From Kaistella soli (lineage in GTDB: Bacteria > Bacteroidota > Bacteroidia > Flavobacteriales > Weeksellaceae), in NCBI RefSeq assembly GCF_019038595.1, contig NZ_JAHOPF010000005.1, positions 124,001-188,000 on the forward strand: 64,000 nucleotides of DNA. Reading direction: 5' to 3'. The notes below the pieces were generated by a model. That model saw only the letters and a list, made by a program, of their open reading frames with translations, made no database searches and was not told the origin of the DNA. Below, one piece after another: positions 35,939-44,990 of this stretch. The stretch's first letter is position 1, and each line of letters begins with the position of its first letter. The translations under genes and the position numbers were made by a program.

Positions 35939-36493
35939 ATGAAACTTCCATCTATTATATGTATTGCTGCGCTTTTAGTATTCCATTCCTGCACAGAATC
36001 CCAGAAAGAAAATAATCTTAACACGAGGGAACAGGAATTAATAGTTAAAGAAAAAGAATTTGCAGCTAAAGAAGCCGAATTTCAGGAACTGATCGCGATG
36101 CGCGACAGCCTGAAAAATGCAAACGACTCTGCCATCGCAAATAATAGTTTACCCCTGAATATTTTAGGAAAATGGAATGGCAAAATGATCTGCACAGAAT
36201 CTACCTGCCCAGAACATGTAATCGGCGACCAGAGAAATGATGTATGGGAATTTATGCCCCAAGGACTAAAGATGACGAATAAGACGGGCGGCGAAAGATT
36301 GTTTACCGCAAAAATAAGTGGTGATGACCTTATATTTTCCTCAGAGCCGAGTGCAAATCTCAATAACAGTTCCCAGATTACTTTTAAGCTCAATAGCTTT
36401 CAGGACGGAAAAATAAAAGGAAGCCGCGATTTTACCGGTAAAGACGGCTGCGTAGCGAAATTCTCTGTTGAATTAGAAAAAAACCAAAAATAA
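35939..36493 (+). CDS. Lipoprotein with coiled-coil stalk and beta-rich domain
   Basis: 184 residues from the ATG at 35939; the upstream frame overlaps the psd terminator. Signal peptide with lipobox (LLVFHSC), then a charged helical segment of about 45 residues (QELIVKEKEFAAKEAEFQEL) likely to be coiled coil. The C-terminal 110 residues (LGKWNGKMICTESTCPEHVIG to VAKFSVELEKN) look like a small beta-sandwich or lipocalin-like domain with a Cys pair. Function not recognised. The antiporter gene begins 3 bp after the stop, so the two are cotranscribed. Confidence 0.7.
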   Translation: MKLPSIICIAALLVFHSCTESQKENNLNTREQELIVKEKEFAAKEAEFQELIAMRDSLKNANDSAIANNSLPLNILGKWNGKMICTESTCPEHVIGDQRNDVWEFMPQGLKMTNKTGGERLFTAKISGDDLIFSSEPSANLNNSSQITFKLNSFQDGKIKGSRDFTGKDGCVAKFSVELEKNQK

Positions 36494-36496
36494 ATC

Positions 36497-38614
36497 ATGG
36501 ATTTCTCACATCTCACATTCCCACTCGAGGATCCTGTCCTGAAGTTTTTAGTGGTGCTGATTATCATTCTTTTTGCACCTCTTTTGCTCAATAAGATAAA
36601 AGTCCCGCATTTACTCGGTCTAATTATCGCCGGTGCGGCCGTAGGACCGAACGGATTCAATATTCTCGCACGAGACAGCAGCATTGTGGTAACAGGAACA
36701 ACCGGACTTCTCTATATCATGTTTCTGGCTGGTCTGGAAATAGATCTGGCGGAATTTAAAAAGAACAAATGGAAAAGTTTAGGCTTCGGCGGTTATACCT
36801 TTGTCATTCCGTTTATACTGGGAATTCTTACAGCATACTATTTTTTAGACTTCAACCTACTTACTTCCTTTCTGTTTGCAAGTCTTTTTTCTTCTCACAC
36901 GCTGATATCATATCCGATGGTCAGTAAAATGGGAGTTGCTAAAAATGCTGCGGTAAACATAACCGTAGGAGGCACCATGATTACAGATATTCTGGCGTTA
37001 CTCGTATTGGCAGTGGTGGTAGGAATGACGACCGGTGAAGTGAACGCTTCTTTCTGGATCCAGCTTTCAGTGGGTATTATCCTATTTGGCGCAGTTGTTC
37101 TTTTTGGCTTTCCTATTATAGGCCGTTGGTTTTTCAAAAAGGTAGAAGATAAGATTTCCCAATATATTTTTTTACTGGTAATGATTTATCTCGCCGCTCT
37201 TCTTGCGGAGATGGCAGGTATTGAAGCTATTATAGGTGCGTTTCTCGCAGGTCTAGCAATGAACCGTCTGATCCCGCAAAATTCCGCACTGATGAACCGG
37301 GTAGATTTTGTAGGAAACGCTATTTTCATTCCCTTCTTTCTAATCAGTGTGGGAATGTTAATAGACGCTAAAGTGTTCTTTAAAGATTTTGAAACCATTA
37401 AAGTGGCATTGGTAATGATTTCCGTGTCTATAGGCGGGAAATACCTTGCATCCGTTGCTACTCAGCGAACTTTCTCTTTTACAAAACCTGAAGGCGGAAT
37501 TATTTTTGGATTGAGTTCTGCTTCAGCAGCAGCAACTTTGGCCGCGGTAATGGTAGGATATAACATTGTGATTGGTGAAACCGAAACCGGAGAGCCTATC
37601 AGACTTCTAAATGAGAGTGTGCTGAACGGAAGTATCCTTTTAATTTTAGTGTCCTGCACGATCTCTTCATTCATCACACAGACAAATGCTGAAAAAATTA
37701 TCGAGGCTGATAATGAAAATATGATATCGGAAACGGATCCCGATGATGAGAGAATTCTTCTGGCTCTGCATTATGAGAAAACAGTGGCTGCGATGACAAA
37801 TCTCGCACTTCTCTTAAAATCTAAAAAGAATACCGAAAACCTATTCGCAATTAATGTTATTAATAATGACAGTAATGAGTCTTCTGAAAAAAACGCCGGC
37901 AAAGTACTGGATAATTCTGTAAGAATTGGCGCCTCCGCCGATGTTAAAATCACCCCACTAAAGCGATTTGACAATGATGTCCAGGCGGGGATAAGCAACG
38001 AAATTAAGGAACATAAAATCACAGACCTTCTAATCGCCGTAGATCCGGATAAAGGTTTGTCCGCAAGTTTTGTTTTTAATCTGTACGGTGGTTACCTCAA
38101 TAATTTTTCTGTAAATACGCTGGTGTATCATGCCATTCAGCCCATTTCTACGGTTCAGAAATATTTTGTAGTTCTGCCGGAAAACGCACATTTGGAAGCC
38201 GGCTTTTTCCATTCATTGCTTAAAGTATGGAATATAGCCAGAAATTCAGGATCGAAGATAGAATTTTATGGGGGCGCAAAAACGATTAAAGTGATCGAAA
38301 ATATCCGTGCAAAAGTTAATATCGATGCATCTTTTATCATTTTCAATGACTGGACTGAAATGCAGAAAATCTTCGATAAAATGAAGGATGATGATGCGTT
38401 CATCTTATTTATGGCAAACCGTGAAATGGTCTCATTTCTGCCGCAGATGCAAAACGTTCCGGCTTACCTTAACGAATATTTCAAAAACAGAAACTATCTC
38501 CTGATTTTCCCGTACCGAAAAAATGAAACCGAATACCGTAAGCACACCCGCGATATCGGAAATGCGGATGACTTTGTGGAAATCGGGAACATTGTAGGGA
38601 AGATTTTCAAATAA
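36497..38614 (+). CDS. CPA2-family cation:proton antiporter with cytoplasmic UspA-like tail
   Basis: 705 residues. About 12 spans (roughly 15-395): FAPLLLNKIKVPHLLGLIIAGAAVGPNGF and GTTGLLYIMFLAGLEIDLAEF are the classical opening of Kef/NapA-type transporters, and AGIEAIIGAFLAGLAMNRLIP covers the core helix. The soluble C-terminus (about 415-705) resembles tandem UspA-like domains rather than a TrkA-N (RCK) domain. It would exchange Na+ or K+ for H+; ion choice is not decidable from sequence. Cotranscribed with the lipoprotein upstream. Confidence 0.88.
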   Translation: MDFSHLTFPLEDPVLKFLVVLIIILFAPLLLNKIKVPHLLGLIIAGAAVGPNGFNILARDSSIVVTGTTGLLYIMFLAGLEIDLAEFKKNKWKSLGFGGYTFVIPFILGILTAYYFLDFNLLTSFLFASLFSSHTLISYPMVSKMGVAKNAAVNITVGGTMITDILALLVLAVVVGMTTGEVNASFWIQLSVGIILFGAVVLFGFPIIGRWFFKKVEDKISQYIFLLVMIYLAALLAEMAGIEAIIGAFLAGLAMNRLIPQNSALMNRVDFVGNAIFIPFFLISVGMLIDAKVFFKDFETIKVALVMISVSIGGKYLASVATQRTFSFTKPEGGIIFGLSSASAAATLAAVMVGYNIVIGETETGEPIRLLNESVLNGSILLILVSCTISSFITQTNAEKIIEADNENMISETDPDDERILLALHYEKTVAAMTNLALLLKSKKNTENLFAINVINNDSNESSEKNAGKVLDNSVRIGASADVKITPLKRFDNDVQAGISNEIKEHKITDLLIAVDPDKGLSASFVFNLYGGYLNNFSVNTLVYHAIQPISTVQKYFVVLPENAHLEAGFFHSLLKVWNIARNSGSKIEFYGGAKTIKVIENIRAKVNIDASFIIFNDWTEMQKIFDKMKDDDAFILFMANREMVSFLPQMQNVPAYLNEYFKNRNYLLIFPYRKNETEYRKHTRDIGNADDFVEIGNIVGKIFK

Positions 38615-38636
38615 ATTTACCCTTTCTGTTAAGCAT

Positions 38637-38673
38637 AAAAAAAAGGAAGCAGTTTACGACTGCTTCCTTTTTT
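38637..38673. terminator. Bidirectional terminator between the antiporter and a small lipoprotein gene
   Basis: AAAAGGAAGCAGT / ACTGCTTCCTTTT stem with a 5-nt loop, A/T tracts both sides. Confidence 0.88.
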
Positions 38674-38691
38674 CTCATGTATGAAATATCC

Positions 38692-39015
38692 TTAAATAGG
38701 AACAAAAACTACAGCTGCGATCGCAGCAAGGCCTACTGCAATTGATGACAGCACGTCGACTTTTTTGGCTTCCCTTACATTGCTTTTGCTCAATACTACT
38801 TCTTCACCTGTTTTGGTTTTCCCGTAAATATTTTCCGCGTCCATTTTCAGAACCTCCATCTTTATGATCCTCGCATCATTCGTCTGGAAAGTATATTTTT
38901 GGTACAGTTCAAGAGAGTTGTTCTGCATCGGTCTGTTACTGCTCACAACCCGTGTATGGCAAGAGGCAATAGTGAAAAATATCAGTAAAGCTAATATGGG
39001 TGCTAATCTTCTCAT
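38692..39015 (-). CDS. Small lipoprotein with C-terminal hydrophobic helix
   Basis: 107 residues. Lipoprotein signal (LIFFTIASC), then RVVSSNRPMQNNSLELYQKYTFQ, a short beta-rich region (VLKMDAENIYGKTKTGEEVVLSKSNV) and a hydrophobic C-terminal segment (about 88-107, SSIAVGLAAIAAVVFVPI). Such 'Lys-Tyr-Thr' small lipoproteins occur in many Flavobacteriia; no function is known to me. Single gene with its own -7 element and shared terminator. Confidence 0.7.
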   Translation of the reverse strand: MRRLAPILALLIFFTIASCHTRVVSSNRPMQNNSLELYQKYTFQTNDARIIKMEVLKMDAENIYGKTKTGEEVVLSKSNVREAKKVDVLSSIAVGLAAIAAVVFVPI

Positions 39016-39033
39016 TATACTTATTTATTTTTT

Positions 39034-39041
39034 CAAATTTA
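39034..39041 (-). promoter_or_regulatory. -7 element of the small lipoprotein gene
   Basis: TAAATTTG on the minus strand, 18 bp before the ATG; no clear -33. Confidence 0.4.
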
Positions 39042-39082
39042 ATAAAAATAAATCTTTAAAAAATCATTGTGAGGCAATAATA

Positions 39083-40288
39083 TCAGAGTGTATTCAAATC
39101 CTGAGCCATTAGCCATGCCTCACTCCAGCAGGCCTGAAAATTGAACCCACCCGTAACAGCATCAATATTAAGAACTTCCCCTGCCAGATAGAAATTTTTC
39201 AAGATTTTCGACGACATATTTTTAAAATTTATTTCTTTTAAATCTACTCCGCCGGCTGTTACAAACTCGTCTTTGTAAGTAGATTTTCCTGAAACTGTCA
39301 TTAAATTTTTACACAGGTGCTGCAGAATAAGCTGAAGTTCCTTAGACGAAATACTCGAAATATTTTTGTCTAAATCCACCTTCGAAAGCCAAAGAATCCG
39401 GTGCCAGAATCTGGTGGTAATGTCGAAAATTTTGGAGGTGCCGATAGATTTTTTAGGATTTTCCTGCCGGTATTTTTTGAAAATCTGTTCCGCATCTTCA
39501 CTATCGATTCCCAGAAAATTGACAAGTATTTCAAAGCGGTATTTCAAGTCCGCAAGTTCTCTTGCCTTCCATGCAGAAATTTTCAGGACTGCAGGCCCCG
39601 AAAGGCCCCAGTGTGTAATCAGCATCGGTCCCGATTCGTCCATTTTTAATTTGGGAATCGAAACTTCTGCGTTAGAAAAACTGGTTCCCATTAAATCTTT
39701 CAGAACATCATTTTTAATATTAAATGTAAAAAGCGAAGGAACGGGCTCTACCATTTTGTGACCAAGATTTTCCAGCATTTTTAATGATTTCGGAGAACTT
39801 CCGGTGCAGTAAATTACATAATCCGCTAGATAGTCTGCATTATTCGTCTTAATAAGATACTGTGTTTCCGTGGCCTCAATTGATAATACTACAGACTGCG
39901 TTTTGACCGTGAATCTTTTCCCTGAAACTTCGTTCACCAATGCATTGATAATTGTCTGTGAGGAATTGCTTTCGGGGAAAATCCGGTTGTCGTTTTCAAT
40001 TTTCAGGGCAACATTCCGCTGTTCAAACCAGTCCATGGTATCTCCAGGCTGAAATTTATGAAAAATACTCAGTAACTCTTTATTTCCGCGCGGATAAAAA
40101 TTCACCAGTTCTCTGGGATCAAAACAGGCATGAGAAACATTGCATCTTCCGCCTCCGGAAATTTTTACTTTCTGTAGAACATCTGAATTTTGCTCCAGAA
40201 TTGTGACATGGAATTTATTCTCGTCCAAATTAGCCGCACAGAAAAAACCTGCAGCTCCTCCGCCAATAATGATGATTTGTTTCTTCAC
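39083..40288 (-). CDS. BaiN/RdsA-family NAD(P)/FAD-dependent oxidoreductase
   Basis: 401 residues of the HI0933/YhiN flavoprotein family. N-terminal FAD Rossmann motif IIIGGGAAGFFCAANL, then KVKISGGGRCNVSHACFDP, the family signature. FAD-closing motif near the C-terminus: NFYLAGEVLNIDAVTGGFNFQ (in part), then ACWSEAWLMAQDL. Substrate is unknown; homologues include BaiN, a bile-acid enzyme, which should not be transferred here. Stands alone on the minus strand. Confidence 0.88.
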   Translation of the reverse strand: MKKQIIIIGGGAAGFFCAANLDENKFHVTILEQNSDVLQKVKISGGGRCNVSHACFDPRELVNFYPRGNKELLSIFHKFQPGDTMDWFEQRNVALKIENDNRIFPESNSSQTIINALVNEVSGKRFTVKTQSVVLSIEATETQYLIKTNNADYLADYVIYCTGSSPKSLKMLENLGHKMVEPVPSLFTFNIKNDVLKDLMGTSFSNAEVSIPKLKMDESGPMLITHWGLSGPAVLKISAWKARELADLKYRFEILVNFLGIDSEDAEQIFKKYRQENPKKSIGTSKIFDITTRFWHRILWLSKVDLDKNISSISSKELQLILQHLCKNLMTVSGKSTYKDEFVTAGGVDLKEINFKNMSSKILKNFYLAGEVLNIDAVTGGFNFQACWSEAWLMAQDLNTL

Positions 40289-40390
40289 AAGATTTCGCTC
40301 TCCGCGGGCTTTTATTTTACGTTAGGGTCTTAATTTTGGTTCCCCGGGAATCATGCAAAAATACGATTTTTCTAACCCATGATTAATGCT

Positions 40391-40398
40391 TAATTTTG
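40391..40398 (+). promoter_or_regulatory. -7 element of the thioesterase gene
   Basis: TAATTTTG, 20 bp before the ATG at 40419. It supports that start over the ATG at 40386, which would precede the transcript start. Confidence 0.5.
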
Positions 40399-40418
40399 CT
40401 CCTTACAAAAAATATCAA

Positions 40419-40946
40419 ATGTCTCTTTATCATTATAAATTTGAAGTTCGCTGGAGCGATATCGACGCCAACAAGCACCTGGCAAATTCATCGTACGTCG
40501 AATACTGCGCGCAGACCAGAATGGCTTTTATGAACACCCATAAAATGGGCCTGAAGGAACTCAGCAGATGGGGAATCGGCCCTGTGATTCTGCACGAAAG
40601 ATATTCTTTTTTCAAAGAAATTTATGCCGACCAGACTGTTTACGTAAGCGCGGAAATATCAGGAATGTCTGAGGACGCGAGTATTTACCAGTTTGTTCAC
40701 AAATTCTATCTTCCGGACGGCACGCATTGCGCTACCTCTGAAGCCACAGGAGTATGGATTGACACCATGCTTAGAAAATCCACTTCGCCACCTGATGATA
40801 TTCTGGAGGTAATGAAGGAATTCAGCAGCGAAACCACAAAAGTTTTAACGCGTGATGACCTCAGAAACTTACCTTTCAAACCCGAAAATGTGGAGGCTTT
40901 TCATAAAAAAGATACCTTTACGTGGAGAAAAACGAAAGAAGATTAA
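40419..40946 (+). CDS. Acyl-CoA thioesterase, 4HBT hotdog fold
   Basis: 175 residues. KFEVRWSDIDANKHLANSSYVEYC carries the 4-hydroxybenzoyl-CoA thioesterase signature (shown in part), with the catalytic Asp of WSDIDANKH. The rest, including IGPVILHERYSFFKEIYADQTV, fits a YbgC/FadM-like enzyme. It hydrolyses acyl-CoA esters in the cytoplasm; substrate chain length unknown. thiL begins 51 bp downstream on the same strand; cotranscription is possible but the two pathways are unrelated. Confidence 0.88.
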   Translation: MSLYHYKFEVRWSDIDANKHLANSSYVEYCAQTRMAFMNTHKMGLKELSRWGIGPVILHERYSFFKEIYADQTVYVSAEISGMSEDASIYQFVHKFYLPDGTHCATSEATGVWIDTMLRKSTSPPDDILEVMKEFSSETTKVLTRDDLRNLPFKPENVEAFHKKDTFTWRKTKED

Positions 40947-40997
40947 CTTCTTATCCACATAATTTTCTCATTTTAAACGTTCTCAAATTTTACAAAT

Positions 40998-42050
40998 ATG
41001 CTCGAAGATAAAAGTCCGAAACTTACTCCAATTTCCGCGTACGGCGAATTTGGTTTAATCAAACATCTAACCGAAAGATTTAGTTTTGAAAACTCATCGA
41101 CTGAAGTTTCCATTGGTGATGACGCTGCGGTGATTGATCCGGCCAACCAAAAAATGGTGATTACCACTGATATGCTGGCGGAAGGTGTTCATTTTAATTT
41201 GGGATATGTTCCGTTGAAACATTTAGGTTATAAAGCTGTTGTAGTGAACCTTAGTGACATTGCAGCGATGAATGCAACGCCAACTCAAATCCTTATTTCT
41301 TTAGCCGTTTCCAACCGTTTTCCGGTGGAAGCACTGGAAGAAATTTATGAGGGAATTGCCCTCGCTTGCAAACACTATAAAGTGGATCTAGTCGGAGGCG
41401 ATACAACAAGCTCTACTTCAGGTTTGGTGATGAGCATCACGGCGATTGGTTTGGAAAATTCTGAAAACATAGTTAAAAGAAGCTCCGCAAAACCTAATGA
41501 TCTGCTGGTGGTAACGGGAGATTTAGGCGGCGCGTATCTTGGTTTGCAAATCCTGGAAAGAGAACATTCCGTCTATCTTGCCAATCCGAATATGCAGCCA
41601 GAAATGGAAGGTTATGATTATATCCTGGAAAGGCAGCTGAAACCGGAAGCAAGAACCGACATCAAAAAAACACTCAAAGAGCTGGGCATTCGGCCTACCT
41701 CGATGATTGATATTTCTGACGGTTTATCTTCGGAAATCCTGCATCTGTCGGATCAAAGCAAAGTCGGTTTCCGACTGTATGAAGAGAAAATCCCTATGGA
41801 TTCTTTAACGATTTCTACTGCGGACGAATTGAATCTGAATCCCGCAATGTGCGCGATGAACGGCGGCGAAGATTTCGAATTGCTGTTTACAATTTCACCT
41901 GATGATTTCGAGAAAATCAGGAATCATCCGGATTTCAGTATTATCGGTCATGCCGTAGAACTGGATCAGGGAAATTTCCTTGTAGCAAGAGGAAGCAATG
42001 AACTGATTGCTTTAAATGCGCAGGGCTGGGATGCGTTTTTGAATAAATAA
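40998..42050 (+). CDS. thiL: Thiamine-monophosphate kinase
   Basis: Phosphorylates TMP to thiamine pyrophosphate, the last step of the pathway. 350 residues of the AIR synthase/PurM-like superfamily. Seen: GEFGLIKHLTERF, VSIGDDAAVIDP (metal/nucleotide Asp pair), TTDMLAEGVHFNLG, GGDTTSSTSGLVMSI, PTSMIDISDGLSSEILHL and NGGEDFELLFTI. No other thi genes are adjacent. No obvious terminator separates it from the convergent LpxH-like gene 48 bp away. Confidence 0.95.
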   Translation: MLEDKSPKLTPISAYGEFGLIKHLTERFSFENSSTEVSIGDDAAVIDPANQKMVITTDMLAEGVHFNLGYVPLKHLGYKAVVVNLSDIAAMNATPTQILISLAVSNRFPVEALEEIYEGIALACKHYKVDLVGGDTTSSTSGLVMSITAIGLENSENIVKRSSAKPNDLLVVTGDLGGAYLGLQILEREHSVYLANPNMQPEMEGYDYILERQLKPEARTDIKKTLKELGIRPTSMIDISDGLSSEILHLSDQSKVGFRLYEEKIPMDSLTISTADELNLNPAMCAMNGGEDFELLFTISPDDFEKIRNHPDFSIIGHAVELDQGNFLVARGSNELIALNAQGWDAFLNK

Positions 42051-42098
42051 TTAAGTATCTGCCGCTTATTTTTCAATGTTTTCGCTGTCTCAAAAGGA

Positions 42099-42944
42099 TC
42101 AGACTTTGTTCCCCACAAAAGCAGCGAAAACATTCGGATGAATGAGTTCGTGCACATTTACAGAAATATCGTTGGTTTCAATTTCCGGCTTTTCAAATTG
42201 GGTTTCGTCGAAAAACAGCAGCTTCCATTCGCCGTTATTAAATTCCAGATAGGATAGGTTTTCAATCCAGTCACCGGAATTCAGGTAATGAACAGAACCG
42301 TTTTCTTTGGTTACCAAACGGTCTGCAGGCTGATGAATGTGTCCGCAAATCACATAGTCATATTTGTTTTCAATGGCAAGCTCAATGGCTTTCTCCTCAA
42401 AATCTCCAATAAATTTCACCGCATTTTTTACTGAATTTTTAATTTTTTTGGAGAGAGAAACTTTTTTCCGTCCCATGCTTTCCAGAAGGAAATTGATCGC
42501 GCGGTTGACAAGAATCAGCCAGTCATAACCGATTCCTCCGATTTTTGCAATAAATTTAGCGCCGCCTTTTGTGGTGTGATCGAAGATATCGCCGTGGAAA
42601 AACCAGTGTTTTTTTCCGTTGATTTCCAGAAGATATTTATCGGTAAGGAAGAGGTTTCCCATCGCTAAATCTGAATATTTCCTTAGGAATTCATCGTGGT
42701 TTCCGGTAATATAGATGATTTGAGTTTCGCTTTTCATCATCCGGAAAAACTCACTCAGCACCGCCATGTGGGAATTTGGGAAATATTTCTTTGAGAATGC
42801 CCATCCGTCGATAATATCGCCGTTCAGAATGAGAAGCCTCGGTTTGATACTTTTCAGATAAGCCACCAATTCGGTCGCGTGGCAGCCGTAAGTCGCCAAA
42901 TGTATGTCTGAAAGCACAACGATTTCTACCTCTCTTTTTTCCAT
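42099..42944 (-). CDS. UDP-2,3-diacylglucosamine diphosphatase-like metallophosphoesterase
   Basis: 281 residues from the ATG at 42944; the upstream 33 codons of open frame precede the promoter element. Calcineurin-like phosphoesterase motifs in order: LSDIHLATYGCHA, LNGDIIDGW, ITGNHDEFLRKY, FFHGDIFDHT and ICGHIHQPAD. This pattern (with GDIIDGW) is that of LpxH-type enzymes, which cleave UDP-diacylglucosamine to lipid X in lipid A synthesis; many Bacteroidota encode more than one such paralogue, so whether this is the lipid A enzyme is uncertain. Confidence 0.85.
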   Translation of the reverse strand: MEKREVEIVVLSDIHLATYGCHATELVAYLKSIKPRLLILNGDIIDGWAFSKKYFPNSHMAVLSEFFRMMKSETQIIYITGNHDEFLRKYSDLAMGNLFLTDKYLLEINGKKHWFFHGDIFDHTTKGGAKFIAKIGGIGYDWLILVNRAINFLLESMGRKKVSLSKKIKNSVKNAVKFIGDFEEKAIELAIENKYDYVICGHIHQPADRLVTKENGSVHYLNSGDWIENLSYLEFNNGEWKLLFFDETQFEKPEIETNDISVNVHELIHPNVFAAFVGNKV

Positions 42945-42955
42945 TTGAGTTTTTC

Positions 42956-42963
42956 CAAAGTTA
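42956..42963 (-). promoter_or_regulatory. -7 element of the LpxH-like gene
   Basis: TAACTTTG on the minus strand, 11 bp before the ATG at 42944, implying a very short leader. No clear -33. Confidence 0.4.
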
Positions 42964-43064
42964 ATATTTGAATGTGAAATAATAGTGAATGGAAGTTTAA
43001 GTTTTATGAACGGAAAATCCCAACCTTTCAGCTGGGAAAACATTTTGGTTTCTCACAGTTTTTA

Positions 43065-43997
43065 TCAGAAAACAAATGGCCCCGCCCATTCGCCGCCTGT
43101 ACCATTGGAGCAATTTGCTTTCACATAAAAAGCTTTCCAGTTGCAGTACATGTTGCTGATCGCGATGGATGTGTTCGAAGTGGTAAAGGTTTGCGCTCCC
43201 GGAGGATCGGTAACCCCCTGAACGATAGAGATTGTATAGCTTTGCGGAGAACCGTAGGAACTCCATGAAAAGCCTCTTGTGGCGCCCAAACCTACATTGC
43301 AACTTCCGGAAATAACGTAACTGTTTAAATTGAACGGTTTGGGACAGGTCGGAGTCGCGGTGTAAGTAAATTTCTTAAAAGTATTGGAATCCCCTATAAG
43401 GCAAGTCGTTTTTACATAGAAATCATACGTTTTATTAAGCTCTAAATTATTAAAATACAGACTGTTTTCGCCGTTACCTCCCTTGATTCTTGTTCCGGAG
43501 CCAATGTTGAAACCACTTGGTCCGAACTCAACTTCGTGATAAGAAAAACTTCCGCCGTTGTATGAAATCTGCATAATCGTTTGAATAGGATCATACTGAT
43601 AAAACTGAGCGGTTGTCGTCCCATTGCAATTGCTCTGCTGTGTGGTAACGCTGGATAATTTGTACGGAGCGCTAGTTTCCGAACTGCTGCAGATCCCGGT
43701 AATATAGAAATCGTAAGTGGTTGAAGAACTTAAATCTCCAACTTCCAAATTTGTATTTGAAGTGGTTACTGATTTTCCGCTGCCTTGCGAGAAACCTGTA
43801 GGCCCGTATTCAATCTTATATGAATTAGCACCGCTTCCTGCTGCAAAATTTAACACAACACTTTTCGGATAAGTTTGAAAGTTTACATTGGTCACTTTTC
43901 CGCAGCTGTTTGATGACGTTTGGCCTTCATCCCTGGAACATCCCATAAAAATAAGCAAAGAAAGCAGTAAAGCAAAAACGGTAGATTTCAAATTCAT
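43065..43997 (-). CDS. Lipoprotein with fibronectin type III-like repeats
   Basis: 310 residues. Lipoprotein signal with lipobox (LLIFMGC, Cys about 20) then SRDEG. Three FN3-like modules of about 90 residues: each of the first two contains EYGPTGF/EFGPSGF-GSG and ends in TTYDFYITGIC or KTYDFYVKTTC; the third contains YTISIVQGVTDPPG and ends near the C-terminus. The paired cysteines at module ends suggest disulfides. Probably surface-exposed or periplasmic; role unknown. No T9SS sorting tail is seen. A 21-bp gap separates it from the upstream end of the LpxH-like open frame. Confidence 0.8.
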   Translation of the reverse strand: MNLKSTVFALLLSLLIFMGCSRDEGQTSSNSCGKVTNVNFQTYPKSVVLNFAAGSGANSYKIEYGPTGFSQGSGKSVTTSNTNLEVGDLSSSTTYDFYITGICSSSETSAPYKLSSVTTQQSNCNGTTTAQFYQYDPIQTIMQISYNGGSFSYHEVEFGPSGFNIGSGTRIKGGNGENSLYFNNLELNKTYDFYVKTTCLIGDSNTFKKFTYTATPTCPKPFNLNSYVISGSCNVGLGATRGFSWSSYGSPQSYTISIVQGVTDPPGAQTFTTSNTSIAISNMYCNWKAFYVKANCSNGTGGEWAGPFVF

Positions 43998-44030
43998 AGA
44001 TTTTTTATTTTGGGCAGTAAAAATATAAAA

Positions 44031-44060
44031 AAAACCTGACCGCGAATGCAGTCAGGTTTA
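44031..44060 (-). terminator. Intrinsic terminator of rplU-rpmA
   Basis: AAACCTGAC / GTCAGGTTT stem with a 10-nt loop and an A-run on the plus strand (T-run in the transcript), 20 bp after the rpmA stop. Confidence 0.82.
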
Positions 44061-44079
44061 TTTTTTATAACGCTAATAA

Positions 44080-44337
44080 TTATGCGTTTGGTTCAATAGA
44101 TACGAAAGATCTGTTGTTTTGTTTCTTTCTGAAAACTACTTTTCCGTCAACTAGTGCGTGAAGAGTGTGGTCTTTACCCATTCCCACGTTATCACCTGGG
44201 TGGTGCTGTGTACCTCTCTGTCTCACGATGATGTTACCGGCAATAGCTTCCTGACCTCCGAAAATCTTCACACCTAATCTTTTGGAATGAGATTCTCTAC
44301 CGTTTTTGGAACTACCAACTCCTTTTTTGTGTGCCAT
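44080..44337 (-). CDS. rpmA: 50S ribosomal protein bL27
   Basis: 85 residues starting [20 protein letters not shown], the classic bL27 N-terminus that reaches toward the peptidyl transferase centre; [19 protein letters not shown] follows. It begins directly with MAHKKG, so there is no cleavable N-terminal extension of the Firmicutes type. 26 bp after rplU in the usual L21-L27 operon. Confidence 0.98.
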   Translation of the reverse strand: MAHKKGVGSSKNGRESHSKRLGVKIFGGQEAIAGNIIVRQRGTQHHPGDNVGMGKDHTLHALVDGKVVFRKKQNNRSFVSIEPNA

Positions 44338-44363
44338 TTTATTTTAAGGTTTTTGGGTTAAAA

Positions 44364-44789
44364 TTATTCAGCAGTTTCGCTGTCTGCTTTTTTGGTTGTT
44401 TTTTTAGCAGGCTTCTCTTCAGTTGCTACCGCTTCTTTTTTTGCTTTTGGCTCAGCTTTTTTCTCTTTTTTACCGTTATCGAAACCAGTGATTCCTGTAA
44501 TAACGATTTGAGTTAAAGATTGTCTGTGACCGTTTTTCTTTTCGTAACCTTTTCTTCTTTTCTTTTTGAAGATGATTACTTTATCAGCTTTCACGTGATC
44601 TAAGATTTCAGCATCAACAGTGATACCGCTTACAGCCGGGGCGCCGATTGTTGTAGTACCGTTTACAGTAAGAAGAACTTTATCGAAAGAAACTTTTCCT
44701 CCTTTATCTCCTTTTAAACGGTTCACAAACAACTTCTGGTCTTGCTCAACTTTGTATTGAAGCCCTGCTATTTCTACAATTGCAAACAT
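44364..44789 (-). CDS. rplU: 50S ribosomal protein bL21 with charged C-terminal extension
   Basis: 141 residues; the standard bL21 core (about 1-103) starts MFAIVEIAGLQYKVEQDQKLFV and includes IIFKKKRRKGYEKKNGHRQ. About 38 further residues form a Lys/Ala/Glu-rich low-complexity tail (GKKEKKAEPKAKKEAVATEE and on), roughly a third longer than the usual protein. Such tails are seen in other Bacteroidota bL21 proteins. First gene of the operon, with a good promoter at 44822-44854. Confidence 0.97.
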   Translation of the reverse strand: MFAIVEIAGLQYKVEQDQKLFVNRLKGDKGGKVSFDKVLLTVNGTTTIGAPAVSGITVDAEILDHVKADKVIIFKKKRRKGYEKKNGHRQSLTQIVITGITGFDNGKKEKKAEPKAKKEAVATEEKPAKKTTKKADSETAE

Positions 44790-44821
44790 TGTTTATAAAT
44801 TTTGTTAGTTAATTCGAGGTG

Positions 44822-44854
44822 CAAAAGTAAGAAATATTTTCGGGTTATCCACAA
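44822..44854 (-). promoter_or_regulatory. Promoter of rplU-rpmA
   Basis: Minus strand: TTG (44854-44852), 22 bp, TACTTTTG (44829-44822); 32 bp to the rplU ATG. Confidence 0.7.
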
Positions 44855-44968
44855 TGACTATCATTTTTTTTGAGAATACTTGCTTAGAAAGCACTGAAAA
44901 TTAATTTTATAATGATTTAAAACCCATTAATATTTTCTGAGAAAAATAATTTCGAAACAATTTTTAAT

Positions 44969-44976
44969 TAAATTTG
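44969..44976 (+). promoter_or_regulatory. -7 element of the acyltransferase gene
   Basis: TAAATTTG, 14 bp before the ATG at 44991; no clear -33 TTG. Confidence 0.45.
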
Positions 44977-44990
44977 ATTTTCTTAGCACC

